Source of the DNA: Thiothrix eikelboomii
GTDB taxonomy: Bacteria > Pseudomonadota > Gammaproteobacteria > Thiotrichales > Thiotrichaceae
Direction: 5' to 3'
Assembly (NCBI RefSeq): GCF_900167255.1
Contig: NZ_FUYB01000014.1
Span: 24,394 to 88,393, forward strand
DNA length: 64,000 nt
The position numbers were made by a program, and so were the translations under genes. The number at the start of each line of letters is the position of its first letter. The stretch's first letter is position 1. Positions 38,641 to 50,950 of this stretch are shown piece by piece. The notes under the pieces are model-generated. The model was not told the DNA's origin. It worked only from the letters and a program-made list of their open reading frames with translations, and made no database searches.

Positions 38641-39222
38641 ATGGCTTTAGTTCAATCCATCCATTATCTGAGTGTGGAGGCTTATTTAGCAGGTGAGCGC
38701 GACAGTGAAATTCGCCATGAATATGTCGATGGTGTAATACAGGCGATGGCAGGTGCCAGTGTTAATCACAATAAGATTACCGCTAATGTGTTAACACAAT
38801 TGATGGTGCAACTTAAAAATAAAGATTGCCGTCCCTATAGCAGTGATCTACTCGTGAAAACCGCAGCTAATCGCTATCGTTACCCTGATGTCTTAGTCGT
38901 ATGTCATGAGCAGTTTTTAGATGACTACAGTACGAATGCCCCCATTATTATTTTTGAAGTTTTATCTAAAGCCACCCGACAAACTGATCGCAAACAGAAA
39001 TTATTTGAATATTTACAGCTACCTTCTTTATTAGAATATGTGTTGATTGAGCAAGACTGGGTAGAAATTGAAGTATTGCAGCGTAGTCAGAATTGGCGAC
39101 CTGACTATTACTACTGGGGTGATACGATTAGCCTAGCATCCGTAGGTGCTAGTTTGAGTGTTGCGGATATTTATGAGCAAGTAGTGAATGCGGATGTGTT
39201 GGCCGCTAAACATCAGGAGTAA
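38641..39222 (+). CDS. Uma2 family endonuclease (DUF820)
   Basis: 193 residues of the restriction-like Uma2 family. The PD-(D/E)xK core is visible: YRYPDVLVV and FEVLSKATRQTDRKQK, preceded by RHEYVDGVIQAMAGAS. AGGAG precedes the ATG. Uma2 proteins are abundant in some bacteria, but their natural role is unclear. A 3' fragment of a related gene survives at 50951-51151. Its stop lies five bases before the next gene, so the two are probably co-transcribed. Confidence 0.88.
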   Translation: MALVQSIHYLSVEAYLAGERDSEIRHEYVDGVIQAMAGASVNHNKITANVLTQLMVQLKNKDCRPYSSDLLVKTAANRYRYPDVLVVCHEQFLDDYSTNAPIIIFEVLSKATRQTDRKQKLFEYLQLPSLLEYVLIEQDWVEIEVLQRSQNWRPDYYYWGDTISLASVGASLSVADIYEQVVNADVLAAKHQE

Positions 39223-39227
39223 TTAGC

Positions 39228-39653
39228 ATGAGTAGTGCATTGAGCTTAGAATCCCCTGCGGTTTTAAAGCATATTGATATTTATCAGACTTTGATTAATC
39301 GAATGGCGGCTAATAGTGCAGCCTGTAAGCAGTGGGCGATTACGCTGGTTTCGGCGATTTTGGTGTTTGCTCTGGAGAAGGGTTCGGCTGAGGCAGCTGC
39401 GGTGGCAGTGATTCCCGTGTTTATGTTTTATTTTTTAGATACGTATTATTTATCCTTAGAGAGGAAGTTTCGAGGAGCATATTCTAGTTTTTTGGATAAG
39501 CTACATGGTAGTACTTTGAATATTAATGAGTTGTATCGAGTCACTGTAGATAGAAAGTTGCCAACAAATTTTTTATCGGCGTTGTTATCTTGGTCGGTTT
39601 GGCCGTTTTATTTGGGGATGATGGGGTTGGCTTTGTTGGGGGTGATATGGTAG
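39228..39653 (+). CDS. Small three-segment membrane protein of unknown function
   Basis: 141 residues. A soluble helix with the segment INRMAANSAACKQWA leads into a first membrane segment, then IPVFMFYFLDTYYLSLERKFR spans a second, and LLSWSVWPFYLGMMGLALLGV a third. The compact arrangement recalls small membrane proteins of predicted conflict systems (S-4TM/SLATT-like), but I cannot assign a family. GGAG ten bases upstream supports the start. It ends eight bases from the convergent TIR gene. Confidence 0.65.
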   Translation: MSSALSLESPAVLKHIDIYQTLINRMAANSAACKQWAITLVSAILVFALEKGSAEAAAVAVIPVFMFYFLDTYYLSLERKFRGAYSSFLDKLHGSTLNINELYRVTVDRKLPTNFLSALLSWSVWPFYLGMMGLALLGVIW

Positions 39654-39661
39654 ATAGTAGG

Positions 39662-40609
39662 TTAGGCATTGCTATTCAAAACCTCTTTCATTTCGGCTTC
39701 TTCATTATAGAAGCTCATATAGCCATCACTTTCAAGTTGTTCGTTTATATGCCATAGAAGAGATAAATACTTTTCTTCTTGGAAGCTATTAATTGGCAAG
39801 TTATAAAGACTAGTAATTATAGAGTGGAAATTAGGTAGTATTTTTATAATTTCATCAATAAGCTCTATTTTTTCATGTATTTTAGAATTCATAATTCCAG
39901 CAGATTTATCATTTAGTCTATTTCTTTCTGCCACCCAATACTCTTCTATTTCAATATAATCATTTATATTATAATAACTAGAGTTCAAGATAATAGGACA
40001 TATCCTTAACTTTAACTCTTCATTATTTTTACTAGCTTTAACCATATTAACAAATTCAAACATACAATATTCCGATTTTAAATATTTTTCATTAATTAAT
40101 ATAATTATAAACCCACCATTTACTAAATCATCAATAAAACCATTAATATTTTCTTTGTATTTATTCACTTTATCATATTTTATATCCACATAAGGGAGAA
40201 CTGCTTTAAAAGCACTAGATATTTCACCTATAATATCCTTTGTTTCATTAGGATCATTACCGTAAGATATATAAACACAAGGACAGTTAATAATGGTTCT
40301 TACTATATTTCCAAGAAAGTATTTTTTAGAAAAATCACTACGTTTTAATAAAATTTTTTTAAGTTTTGGCTCAAACTTTACTGCACCATCTAATATATCA
40401 ATATCTAACGATTCTTGAATTATCAATTTAAAACTATTACTTCCTTTCCTTTGAATAAGATGGTAAATATTTCTTGATATGCACTTTTCATTATTAGTTG
40501 GCATAATAAAAACGAATTTTATATCAGGTGATTTCACAAGAGCTAATGCTTCTGTACAGTTGAAATGACCTTCAATTCTTGGCTCTAAACTGCTATCAAT
40601 TTCCAACAA
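39662..40609 (-). CDS. TIR domain protein with N-terminal receiver-like region
   Basis: 315 residues from the TTG at 40609. Residues about 110-235 are a TIR domain: CVYISYGNDPNETKDI as first strand and loop, IIILINEKYLKSEYCMFEF with E185 in the position of the catalytic glutamate, and LRICPIILNSSYY. Residues 1-105 read like a degenerate response-regulator receiver (HFNCTEALALVKSPDIKFVFI, then KLIIQES and KKILLKRSDF) with no aspartate at the phosphorylation site. The matching first receiver strand (RYFILASSEGE) lies upstream in the same frame but is cut from the ATG at 40683 by a one-base shift. TIR proteins cleave or remodel NAD in many defence systems. Directly downstream of a hybrid histidine kinase; AT-rich. 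Confidence 0.8.
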   Translation of the reverse strand: MLEIDSSLEPRIEGHFNCTEALALVKSPDIKFVFIMPTNNEKCISRNIYHLIQRKGSNSFKLIIQESLDIDILDGAVKFEPKLKKILLKRSDFSKKYFLGNIVRTIINCPCVYISYGNDPNETKDIIGEISSAFKAVLPYVDIKYDKVNKYKENINGFIDDLVNGGFIIILINEKYLKSEYCMFEFVNMVKASKNNEELKLRICPIILNSSYYNINDYIEIEEYWVAERNRLNDKSAGIMNSKIHEKIELIDEIIKILPNFHSIITSLYNLPINSFQEEKYLSLLWHINEQLESDGYMSFYNEEAEMKEVLNSNA

Positions 40610-40683
40610 GCTATTTTTTATAAAAGTTAATTCACCTTCTGAAGAAGCAAGTATAAAATATCTTTCACTATCTTTTTAATCAT
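40610..40683 (-). other. Displaced 5' end of the TIR gene (apparent -1 frameshift at an A-run)
   Basis: An ATG at 40683-40681 sits 11 bases after the kinase stop codon, but its frame closes after 18 codons. One extra A in the five-A run at 40673-40677 would join it to the TIR frame and give MIKKDSERYFILASSEGEL, the missing first strand of the receiver-like domain. The TIR frame itself is open from here without an ATG. This could be a sequencing error, a real mutation, or slippage. Confidence 0.6.
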
Positions 40684-40693
40684 AAACTACAAC

Positions 40694-43600
40694 CTAGTTT
40701 TCATTTTTGATACTCTCAAGCAACCCAATAGACCTTAATTCTTCTTGCAGTCTAGATTTTGTTAATGTACCTTGCTCACTTATTTTTTCTATGATACGCA
40801 TATCATGCTCATAATGTTTGGCTCTTTTTGGAAATGCAGTCAGTATTAAAACTTTAGTATCTTTATATTTTTTTAACTCATTAAATAGCTCTAACCCAGA
40901 CACATCAAATGGCTCTAGACGATCTAATGCTATATCCAACATAGCTAGTTTTATGATTTTTCTTTCAACCTCCATTTTTTGGATAAAGTTAACTGCTGTT
41001 TCATAACTACCGAAAGCTTGAACCTCAAAACCAAACTCAGTAAGCCAACGATATAAAATATTTCGCCATGCTATCTCATCTTCAACCACTAAAACTAAAT
41101 TCTTATCAATTTTCTTACAAGGAAACTCCATACGGAATAACTTCACATCATCATCGCCAGTATCTAGCAAAACTAAACTACCTTTCATAGTTTTAGCTAA
41201 GGATCTAGCACGCCACAGACCATAACCAGTTCCATACTCTTTTCCAGTAATATCTCGATTAAATATGCTTTCTTTTATTTCAAATGGTATAGGAATACCA
41301 TTATCTTGTACCTCAATTACGGCATAATCATTAACCTTCTCAGTGACAATTTTTACATACAACCCATCATAAAGAAGATTATGCTTTTCGATTACCGCAT
41401 CAACAGCGTTTTCTATCACTGAATAAATGCAATTCACCAAATTTTGGTAAATTGCATTTACAATTAAACCCTCTTCAAGCTTTAGGTAAAACTCACAATA
41501 ATCAACTCGCTTTTGAATTTTAATTTGCTTGATTAATTTAAATATTAACTCACTTAAATTAATATCTTTAGGTTCTGATTTAACAACTGCTTTTGTTTCA
41601 TTCATGAGAATTTTTACAACACCACTGGCATCAGCCAAATACTCATTACAAGTCCGATACAAGTGATCTATTTTTTTATTTTTAATTGCTAAATTAATAT
41701 CATCAATTGCCTGCTCAATATTTATATCGAGAGAGCCAAGCGAATTATTTAAGCGATGTGTCAGATCTTGAGCAATAATTGAAGAGTTTATCAAACTTTC
41801 TTTTTCTAGTATTTCTAACTGCGCATCCTCTAGTTTTCTATTTGTTCTTTTCCAGTTTTCATTTAATATTTCCAATTCTTTATTCTTTTCATCCAAATCT
41901 ACCTTCACCAACAAACTAGAAAATTTTATAGCTATATTTTCAAGAAACACCCCATCACTCTCTGGCGTATATAAATACTCAGTACTCGGATGGTAAACAG
42001 CAATAACCCCAATTGCCTCACCCTCACTTATAATCGGCACACCAATCCAAGAGGCAAATGGGTCACCAAGCTGCTCACTATCACCGTGATCTCGATACCA
42101 TTCAATGGACTCTTCCTTAGTATTGATTAGGATTGGTTTTTTAGTGGCGAGAATATACTCAGTTCGTGGTAAATTTCCAGCTGCATGATCAAAAACACGT
42201 GGTTTGACAAAAACATCCTCTATCTTTCCTGTTTTTTCATTTTTTTTCTTAAATAAGGGAAAAGTAATTTCTTGATTTTTTTTATTTAACAGAGCTATAT
42301 ATATATTAGTAGTCGACATAACCTTTTTAATATACTTATACGCAAGCTCATAGGCTCGTTCTAGCGTTATATTAGGCTCGTTAGTAATAGCTTCACCAAA
42401 CTTTGTCAAACTGATTAATCGTTCTTTCTTCCGCATAAAGGATTGCTTAACACCTACCATTGCTAGCAGATGCTGGATGAATCTATGCGTAGTCTTCACT
42501 GAGTCACGAGTTATTTTTATAATAACAAAATTAGTTATTCGTCCACTTTCAGCAGTAATGCTGTATATATAATACTGCTTATTTTCGCTATGAAATGGCT
42601 CAAGATTAAGTTCATTAATATATTTTTTAAGCTCAGTAAGTAAATTAACCTCATCCCAGTTTTCACCATGCCTAAAAGTAAATGTAGGCGTTTTATCCTC
42701 TAGGCTTAAATAAACAATAGCTAACTCCACTGAACCATAAATATGCTCAAGCACTCTCACCACTGCATTATATAACTTTTCATCTGCTTGAGATTTTTCA
42801 TTCTTGATATTATCAAGATCTGTCCAAGATTTTTCATCTTCAACATTATTCTCAATATATTGAATAAAAAACCTATCTAGTTGCTGCTCCCAAGTATCAT
42901 GCCGAAAGCTACGCAAGGTTGCTGCTAAAAATCCTGCTGTTCGCCTTAGAAGGTTTTTTTCGTTTTGATAGGCGTTTTTCTGCTGAGTACGCAAGATAAG
43001 ATAGCCAATTTTATTATCATTATGTACTAAAATGGGTACAATAATATTAGAAGGATAATTACTAGACGTAAACTCGATGATATCATTAGCAGCCTCATGG
43101 TTGCCAAATAAACCCTTTATTTTATCAGAGTCAGAGGAGTAAGAATTTTCTTTTCTGAAATCAGATTTCAACTCACCATCTTCACAAACTATATATAATT
43201 GATCTTGATAAAAAGAGTGATAGAGTAATATATTAATTTCACTAACTGCATAAGAATAGCGAATCTCATTATTCGTCAATGAATCTACTAGTTTCTTAAA
43301 TATTTCAAGCTCTGATTTGAACTGTCCAATACTTCCTAAATACTCACTATGTAGTTTATTAGTCACTTCAGTTCTAGCTTTAGAATCACCTAATTGAATT
43401 AGAACAGCACACCCATCAGAAAAACGATCAAATAAACGAGCATCTTTTTCTTGGAAAACATATTCTTTATCGGACTCTAATAAAAACGCCCCAACCACTC
43501 GATGCGGCGGAATATCTTGCCCGTCTATAGCTTGGACTCTTGGATCGAGGCGCATAGGTACTATCAAGTAGTTACTAGTAGAACTATCCACTACACCTGT

Positions 43601-43942
43601 TGCCACAACTGTTTCAATACGGTCTTGATAACTGCTCAGTGCCGATGCTTCAAGAGCAAGGGTCTGAGTCTCAGGTATGACCTGACCACGCTCAAGTTCT
43701 ACATTTAAGGTAAGATCACGATAAGATTGATATATAATAGAGAATTGCAGGTTAGGAATAGAAAAATCCTTAACTCTATCAGTAATTAATTGTGCAGTGT
43801 TTTTAATAACGTCACGAGCTCTCGGGGCTCGCTCTGTAATAACAAAACTCTGAAGATGATCTAAAACATCTGCGACCACTTCCCATTTCTCTTTCTTCTC
43901 TTTACCCTGAGTTGTGCTTTGATTAATATTATTTTCGTTCAT
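40694..43942 (-). CDS. Multi-GAF hybrid histidine kinase with C-terminal receiver
   Basis: 1082 residues, no membrane segment, so a cytosolic sensor. The first two-thirds hold three or four GAF-like modules (clearest at about 520-680: FASWIGVPIISEGEAIGVIAVYHP). A coiled coil leads to the dimerisation helix with H729 (AQDLTHRLNNSLGSL). The ATPase domain has the N box around N845 (ENAVDAV), G1 near D880 (DNGIPIP) and G2 at 904-910 (GTGYGLW). The receiver begins at 948 with acidic residues 954-956 (EDE), phosphoacceptor D1003 and T1035. Its stop lies 11 bases before the ATG of the disrupted TIR gene. The signal sensed is unknown. Notably AT-rich with AAA/ATT codons, unlike the flanking genes, which suggests transfer. 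Confidence 0.88.
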   Translation of the reverse strand: MNENNINQSTTQGKEKKEKWEVVADVLDHLQSFVITERAPRARDVIKNTAQLITDRVKDFSIPNLQFSIIYQSYRDLTLNVELERGQVIPETQTLALEASALSSYQDRIETVVATGVVDSSTSNYLIVPMRLDPRVQAIDGQDIPPHRVVGAFLLESDKEYVFQEKDARLFDRFSDGCAVLIQLGDSKARTEVTNKLHSEYLGSIGQFKSELEIFKKLVDSLTNNEIRYSYAVSEINILLYHSFYQDQLYIVCEDGELKSDFRKENSYSSDSDKIKGLFGNHEAANDIIEFTSSNYPSNIIVPILVHNDNKIGYLILRTQQKNAYQNEKNLLRRTAGFLAATLRSFRHDTWEQQLDRFFIQYIENNVEDEKSWTDLDNIKNEKSQADEKLYNAVVRVLEHIYGSVELAIVYLSLEDKTPTFTFRHGENWDEVNLLTELKKYINELNLEPFHSENKQYYIYSITAESGRITNFVIIKITRDSVKTTHRFIQHLLAMVGVKQSFMRKKERLISLTKFGEAITNEPNITLERAYELAYKYIKKVMSTTNIYIALLNKKNQEITFPLFKKKNEKTGKIEDVFVKPRVFDHAAGNLPRTEYILATKKPILINTKEESIEWYRDHGDSEQLGDPFASWIGVPIISEGEAIGVIAVYHPSTEYLYTPESDGVFLENIAIKFSSLLVKVDLDEKNKELEILNENWKRTNRKLEDAQLEILEKESLINSSIIAQDLTHRLNNSLGSLDINIEQAIDDINLAIKNKKIDHLYRTCNEYLADASGVVKILMNETKAVVKSEPKDINLSELIFKLIKQIKIQKRVDYCEFYLKLEEGLIVNAIYQNLVNCIYSVIENAVDAVIEKHNLLYDGLYVKIVTEKVNDYAVIEVQDNGIPIPFEIKESIFNRDITGKEYGTGYGLWRARSLAKTMKGSLVLLDTGDDDVKLFRMEFPCKKIDKNLVLVVEDEIAWRNILYRWLTEFGFEVQAFGSYETAVNFIQKMEVERKIIKLAMLDIALDRLEPFDVSGLELFNELKKYKDTKVLILTAFPKRAKHYEHDMRIIEKISEQGTLTKSRLQEELRSIGLLESIKNEN

Positions 43943-44216
43943 TATTTAACCTAAATACTTATGGATGAACAAATCTGACAATCCTGTCAAGATTCAGAAC
44001 AAATCCTTGGCAGCTTGCAGGTTGTAGGGGCGATGAAGGGGAGCTGACAGAGTAAGCATAAAAACAACATAGCGACGAGGCAAAACTTGTACTTTGCCGA
44101 GTATTAAAACTCCACTGCGCCTTAATCATGCTATAGACCAACACTTCGTTGAAAGTCAAAAAGAATCGACAGACGTAAATACGACTCTGATAAACTGATG
44201 GGAACTCAAAATAACA

Positions 44217-45461
44217 TTATAATTCCCACATTGGATCATAATCAATCAATACTTTAGGTACCCCATGCTGAGCTAATAACTTTTTTTTCATTATTAATTC
44301 TGTAGTTGGGTTTATTTTTATACAATCATCCAGTTTACTTTTCGCATTCTCCAAGACCTTCATAAGTTTTCTATATTCCTCTAATAAATATTGCAATGCC
44401 TTTGCTTGCTTGTCTTCAAATAGCACCTGTTCTAGCAATAAACTATCAAGTTTAATCACCACCATGTTTCCTATAGCTGCTCGTGCTAACTTCCGCATAA
44501 TACGTGCCCGACCACTCTGCCCCGGAGCGGGTGCTCCATGCTCCACCAAAGTCACAAAAGCCAGTAAATGATCCTGAATCACATGGATATTCGGTAGATA
44601 AAATGCCCAATCATGCGGATGCTGGCGCTGCAATAAATCAAGGAGGATCGAACGATAAGGCTGGAACTCATGCAGTTGATGAATATCCGCCAACTGTTGC
44701 TGGAGCATGGCAAGACGCTCATTACCAATCACGGTTTCTGCAAATGGCTCAGGGTTATCAATTAAACCGCCTTCCTCGTTTAAGTATTTTTCAATAAATA
44801 AGGAGTTGGCGATTTCCACAAAGCGCCCACAATCACAGGTGAGACCACAATTTTGTGGATGCTGGCAAGCTATTTCAGGGCGCTCATAAAATACTTCGGT
44901 ATGTGGGCCACATTTTTTACCATCTAACATGACCTGTCCGGCAGTTTTTTGCCGCCAGAAATTAGACTCCGCTGATAAGCCCACTAAGCGTTGCTCGGTG
45001 ACACCCAAATCCCGCCAACACTGGTAACTCGCCTGATCTTTGCCTAGTGTTTTATCATCCAGATAGCTAATCCAAAGGCGTGCTGGGTCAAGCTGTAAAA
45101 CCTCGGTCAGAAATTGCCAAAGATAGGGAAGCACCGTTTCCCGTGCGCTTGAGCCAACATGAAAAGCCGCCGACATATGAAATAAACTTAAATGTGTGCT
45201 GTCCTTACCCACTGCTGCCATATCGAAATAACGAAAACAGGGTTGGGTAAATACAAAGCGGTCGCCATATTCGTGGCGAATCCGTACTAATTCATTTTCA
45301 ATTTGCACCAAACCCGCACTCATCACAAATGAATGTGGCACACTCTTATGCAACAAAGAAGAAGGCTGGAGAACAGAAAAACCCTGCTGTGCAAAATTAA
45401 GCTCAAAGGCAGAGCTAATCGCTTGCACCGTCGTTAGATGAGTTTCGGCTAATCCGGTCAT
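44217..45461 (-). CDS. Stand-alone alanyl-tRNA synthetase-like catalytic core
   Basis: About 414 residues from the ATG at 45461; a TTG at 45503 is in frame but gives an unlikely start. The sequence follows the AlaRS class II core in order: PHSFVMSAGLVQIE (cf. TNAGMNQF), FTQPCFRYFDMAAVGKDSTHLSLFHM (cf. the QRCIRAGG...HHTFFEM region), NFWRQ, GPHTEVFYE and a Cys cluster ending CDCGRFVEIANSLFIEKY. The tRNA-editing and C-Ala domains of full AlaRS are absent. Such cores can charge carrier proteins or serve in biosynthesis; the role here is unknown. Confidence 0.75.
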   Translation of the reverse strand: MTGLAETHLTTVQAISSAFELNFAQQGFSVLQPSSLLHKSVPHSFVMSAGLVQIENELVRIRHEYGDRFVFTQPCFRYFDMAAVGKDSTHLSLFHMSAAFHVGSSARETVLPYLWQFLTEVLQLDPARLWISYLDDKTLGKDQASYQCWRDLGVTEQRLVGLSAESNFWRQKTAGQVMLDGKKCGPHTEVFYERPEIACQHPQNCGLTCDCGRFVEIANSLFIEKYLNEEGGLIDNPEPFAETVIGNERLAMLQQQLADIHQLHEFQPYRSILLDLLQRQHPHDWAFYLPNIHVIQDHLLAFVTLVEHGAPAPGQSGRARIMRKLARAAIGNMVVIKLDSLLLEQVLFEDKQAKALQYLLEEYRKLMKVLENAKSKLDDCIKINPTTELIMKKKLLAQHGVPKVLIDYDPMWEL

Positions 45462-45592
45462 GAATGCTCGCTTAGATGGGGTGGAAAAATGGAAGCAGGT
45501 CAACCATTTATTTCCTTAGGCAGATGATTATAAACATTCTGCCAGAATTATCTCCACTAAAACAGCAACAAACCCAATACCCAACCGCCTCA

Positions 45593-48183
<2,591 letters not shown>

Positions 48184-48191
<8 letters not shown>

Positions 48192-49560
48192 GTATGATCT
48201 CCTGACTAATTAGTCGAGAGACTTGCCGCAACTCACGCTCGATAATAAACTGTGCTTCCTCACCACGATTTGAAACTTTTTTAGCAAGCTCTAAAAACTG
48301 ATCACTTACTTGTTTGTTTTTAATAACTAGATCACGCTCTTTATAGAAATCAGCAAATAGCTGCTCAGTTTCAATATCAAACTCTTCGGATACCCCGAAA
48401 ATTTCCTCTAAGATTAGCTGATAACTTTTACCTGCGGCCGAAGGAATACCTTCAATAACACCCGATGTAGCTTGTTGATTCGCCTCTGGCAATTGATAAA
48501 CCCAAGCATCTTCTACAGACCCGACTACAAACGGAGAGTGTGTCGATGCAAAAATTTGCGCATTGGGTAACAACTTCTGCACAGCAGGAAGAATACGGCG
48601 TTGCCACTTAGGATGCAGATGAATGTCTATTTCAGCTAAGAGCAAAATAATGGGTTGGGAAAAGACATCTTTTTCTTTATCTTTCCAAGGTATACTTTCT
48701 AAACGCAGAGAAAGATCGGCAACCCAACTAATAATAGATTTAAGTCCATCTGGTAGGCCGTCAAACCGAATCGGAGCATTATTGACAACCAAGGATACAT
48801 TTAAAGGTGAACGCTCAAGTTTGAATTCAACCTCTAGATCACAAATTTCTTTAATTAAATTAGTTATGCGTTTTAGTGCAAGATCATATTGATTGGCATC
48901 GCTCATATCACCATCTGCACGCGCCAATGCAGCTTGAGCACGATTATTAGCGATCCATTGTAATAATAGTTGAGGACGCACGGTTTGATCGAAAGATAGT
49001 GCTTGTTGAAATGGAGGTGTAGAAATCTCTTGAATAGCGCCTATTTCTGACTGCTGCAAACTACGTAAACCAGAATAAGCAAATACTGCAAAAGAAAAAG
49101 TATTCTGTGAACCTACATTACGTGGATCATATATAGACGCATATGCTTTGTACTTACCTAATAAGCTTTCGAAACCCTCTCCATAACCTACAAATCTACC
49201 TAACCTCTCATCTGAAGACATTGGAAGATAACTACCAAATATCTCAATACCCTGTATTGGTTTTCGTGCTAACAAGCCAGCCTTATTATTAAACTTAAAA
49301 CAGACATAGCTTTCATTATCCTTAAATCGCCTACTGATTATTGGCTCGTCTGAAAAGCCTCTAAAAATATCTGAAATGGCATAAAGTACTGTACTTTTAC
49401 CACTGCCATTAGGTCCAGTGAGTAAGTGAATTTCAGCCTTGTTAGCATCGGCCTCTAAGGTTTCTATCGGCTTAAAATCAAAGCGTGTTTTTTCAAATAC
49501 GCCCACTTGAAACAACTCAAGACCTTCAAGACGATAAGGAATCCTTGCTAACTCATCCAT
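48184..49560 (-). CDS. ptuA: Septu-type ATPase PtuA
   Basis: 458 residues of the ABC/SMC-like ATPase family (AAA_15-like). Walker A is GPNGSGKST at residues 49-57, the Walker B region reads IILLLAEIDIHLHPKWQ with A309 where aspartate usually stands and E310 present, and the H-loop is ASTHSPFVVGS. Paired with PtuB it forms a Septu anti-phage module. Its ribosome-binding site (GAGGTGAG) overlaps the last codons of rlmD, so it is coupled to that gene. Confidence 0.88.
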
Positions 49561-49566
49561 CAGAAC

Positions 49567-50904
49567 TCACCTCACAAATACCGCTATCGACTCCACATGC
49601 GCTGTATGTGGAAACATATCCATCACGCCCGCACCCAGCAGTTGATAACCTTGAGTATGCACTAATTCGCCCGCATCCCGCGCTAAAGTGGCTGGATCAC
49701 AAGACACATAGACGATCCGTTCGGCTTTGAGTTTGCCCAAATATGGCAGCAGCTCTTTCGCACCTGCACGTGGCGGGTCGAGCAGAATACGGTCATAATG
49801 ATGCTTGAGCCAAGCCTCTTTACTCAAAGCGTCGCTCATTAAATTGCAGGCATAATAATCGGTATTATGAATACCATTCGCATGCGCTGCAGCCCGCGCA
49901 CGCTCGACCATTGCTAGATCACCTTCAACCCCAATTACTTGCTCGGCTTGGCGAGCTAAGGGTAAAGTGAAGTTACCCAGACCACAGAATAAATCCAGCA
50001 CCGTATCCGTCGACCTTAGTTCTAACAGCTCCAAAGCACGCATCACCATTTTGCGATTTAAGGCTTGATTCACTTGAATAAAATCGAGCGGCTCAAATTG
50101 CACCCGTGTATCAAACTGCGGATGCGTATACGCCAAACTACGCTCACCATAAACTTTATGCACCGTCTGTGGTCCCGCCGGTTGCAGATATAATTCGAAC
50201 TGAAATTCACGGGCAAAACTCAGCAGCTTATCTAAATCACCTGTGGATAAAGCTTCCATGTGACGCACCACCAAAGCAGCGACTTCATCATCACCTATCG
50301 CCACCTCAATCTGTGGCAAACTGTCACGGGCATCCAAGCTAGTTACTAAATCTTTTAAGGTAGTAATCCGTTCGCCGACTAAAGGATGCAGCACCTCACA
50401 ACGCGAAATTTCCGCGAGCAAACCCCCATTCTTTTCTCGAAACCCAACTAAAGCCTGCTGCTTTTTACGCACCCAGCGCGCACCCAAACGTGCTTTACGT
50501 CGATAGCCCCAACCCTCAGCCGTTAAAGGCTCAAATAGAGTCGCTGGTTGAACCTTGCCAATATGCTGCAAATTATCTAATAAAATCTGTTGCTTATAAC
50601 GAATTTGTGCATCCAGTGAAATATGCTGCCAACTACAGCCGCCACAAATTGCAAAATGCTGGCATTTAGGCTCTACCCGATTTGGCGAGGCAGTAAGGAC
50701 AGTTTCAACGCGACCTTCATCATAATTAGCCTTGTAGGAGGTATAGCGGAAAGCGACCTTTTCTTCGGGCAAAGCACCCTCAATGAATACGGTTTTGCCA
50801 TTGACTCGCGCCACACCTTTACCCTCAAGGGTTAAGGCTGTAATTTCGGCCTCGACTAAGGGACTATTTTGAACACCACGGGGTTTATGTTGACGACGAC
50901 TCAC
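49567..50904 (-). CDS. rlmD: 23S rRNA (uracil-C5)-methyltransferase RlmD
   Basis: 445 residues: N-terminal TRAM domain (VEAEITALTLEGKGVARVNGKTVFIEGALPEEKV), an iron-sulfur cluster motif (CQHFAICGGCSW), the SAM-binding region VLDLFCGLGNFTLPLA and the catalytic cysteine in VYVSCDPATLARD. It methylates U1939 of 23S rRNA. The stop codon is six bases before the ptuA start. Confidence 0.95.
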   Translation of the reverse strand: MSRRQHKPRGVQNSPLVEAEITALTLEGKGVARVNGKTVFIEGALPEEKVAFRYTSYKANYDEGRVETVLTASPNRVEPKCQHFAICGGCSWQHISLDAQIRYKQQILLDNLQHIGKVQPATLFEPLTAEGWGYRRKARLGARWVRKKQQALVGFREKNGGLLAEISRCEVLHPLVGERITTLKDLVTSLDARDSLPQIEVAIGDDEVAALVVRHMEALSTGDLDKLLSFAREFQFELYLQPAGPQTVHKVYGERSLAYTHPQFDTRVQFEPLDFIQVNQALNRKMVMRALELLELRSTDTVLDLFCGLGNFTLPLARQAEQVIGVEGDLAMVERARAAAHANGIHNTDYYACNLMSDALSKEAWLKHHYDRILLDPPRAGAKELLPYLGKLKAERIVYVSCDPATLARDAGELVHTQGYQLLGAGVMDMFPHTAHVESIAVFVR

Positions 50905-50950
50905 TCAATAACCTCTAACCAACTTGAACGATAGATTGAATAGAAAAAAC

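Noticed and set aside
43959-44159. 66-codon minus-strand frame between the kinase and the AlaRS-like gene
   Set aside because: No family resemblance, weak start and cysteine/serine-rich random character; treated as non-coding. The gap holds only a GAACAAATC direct repeat.
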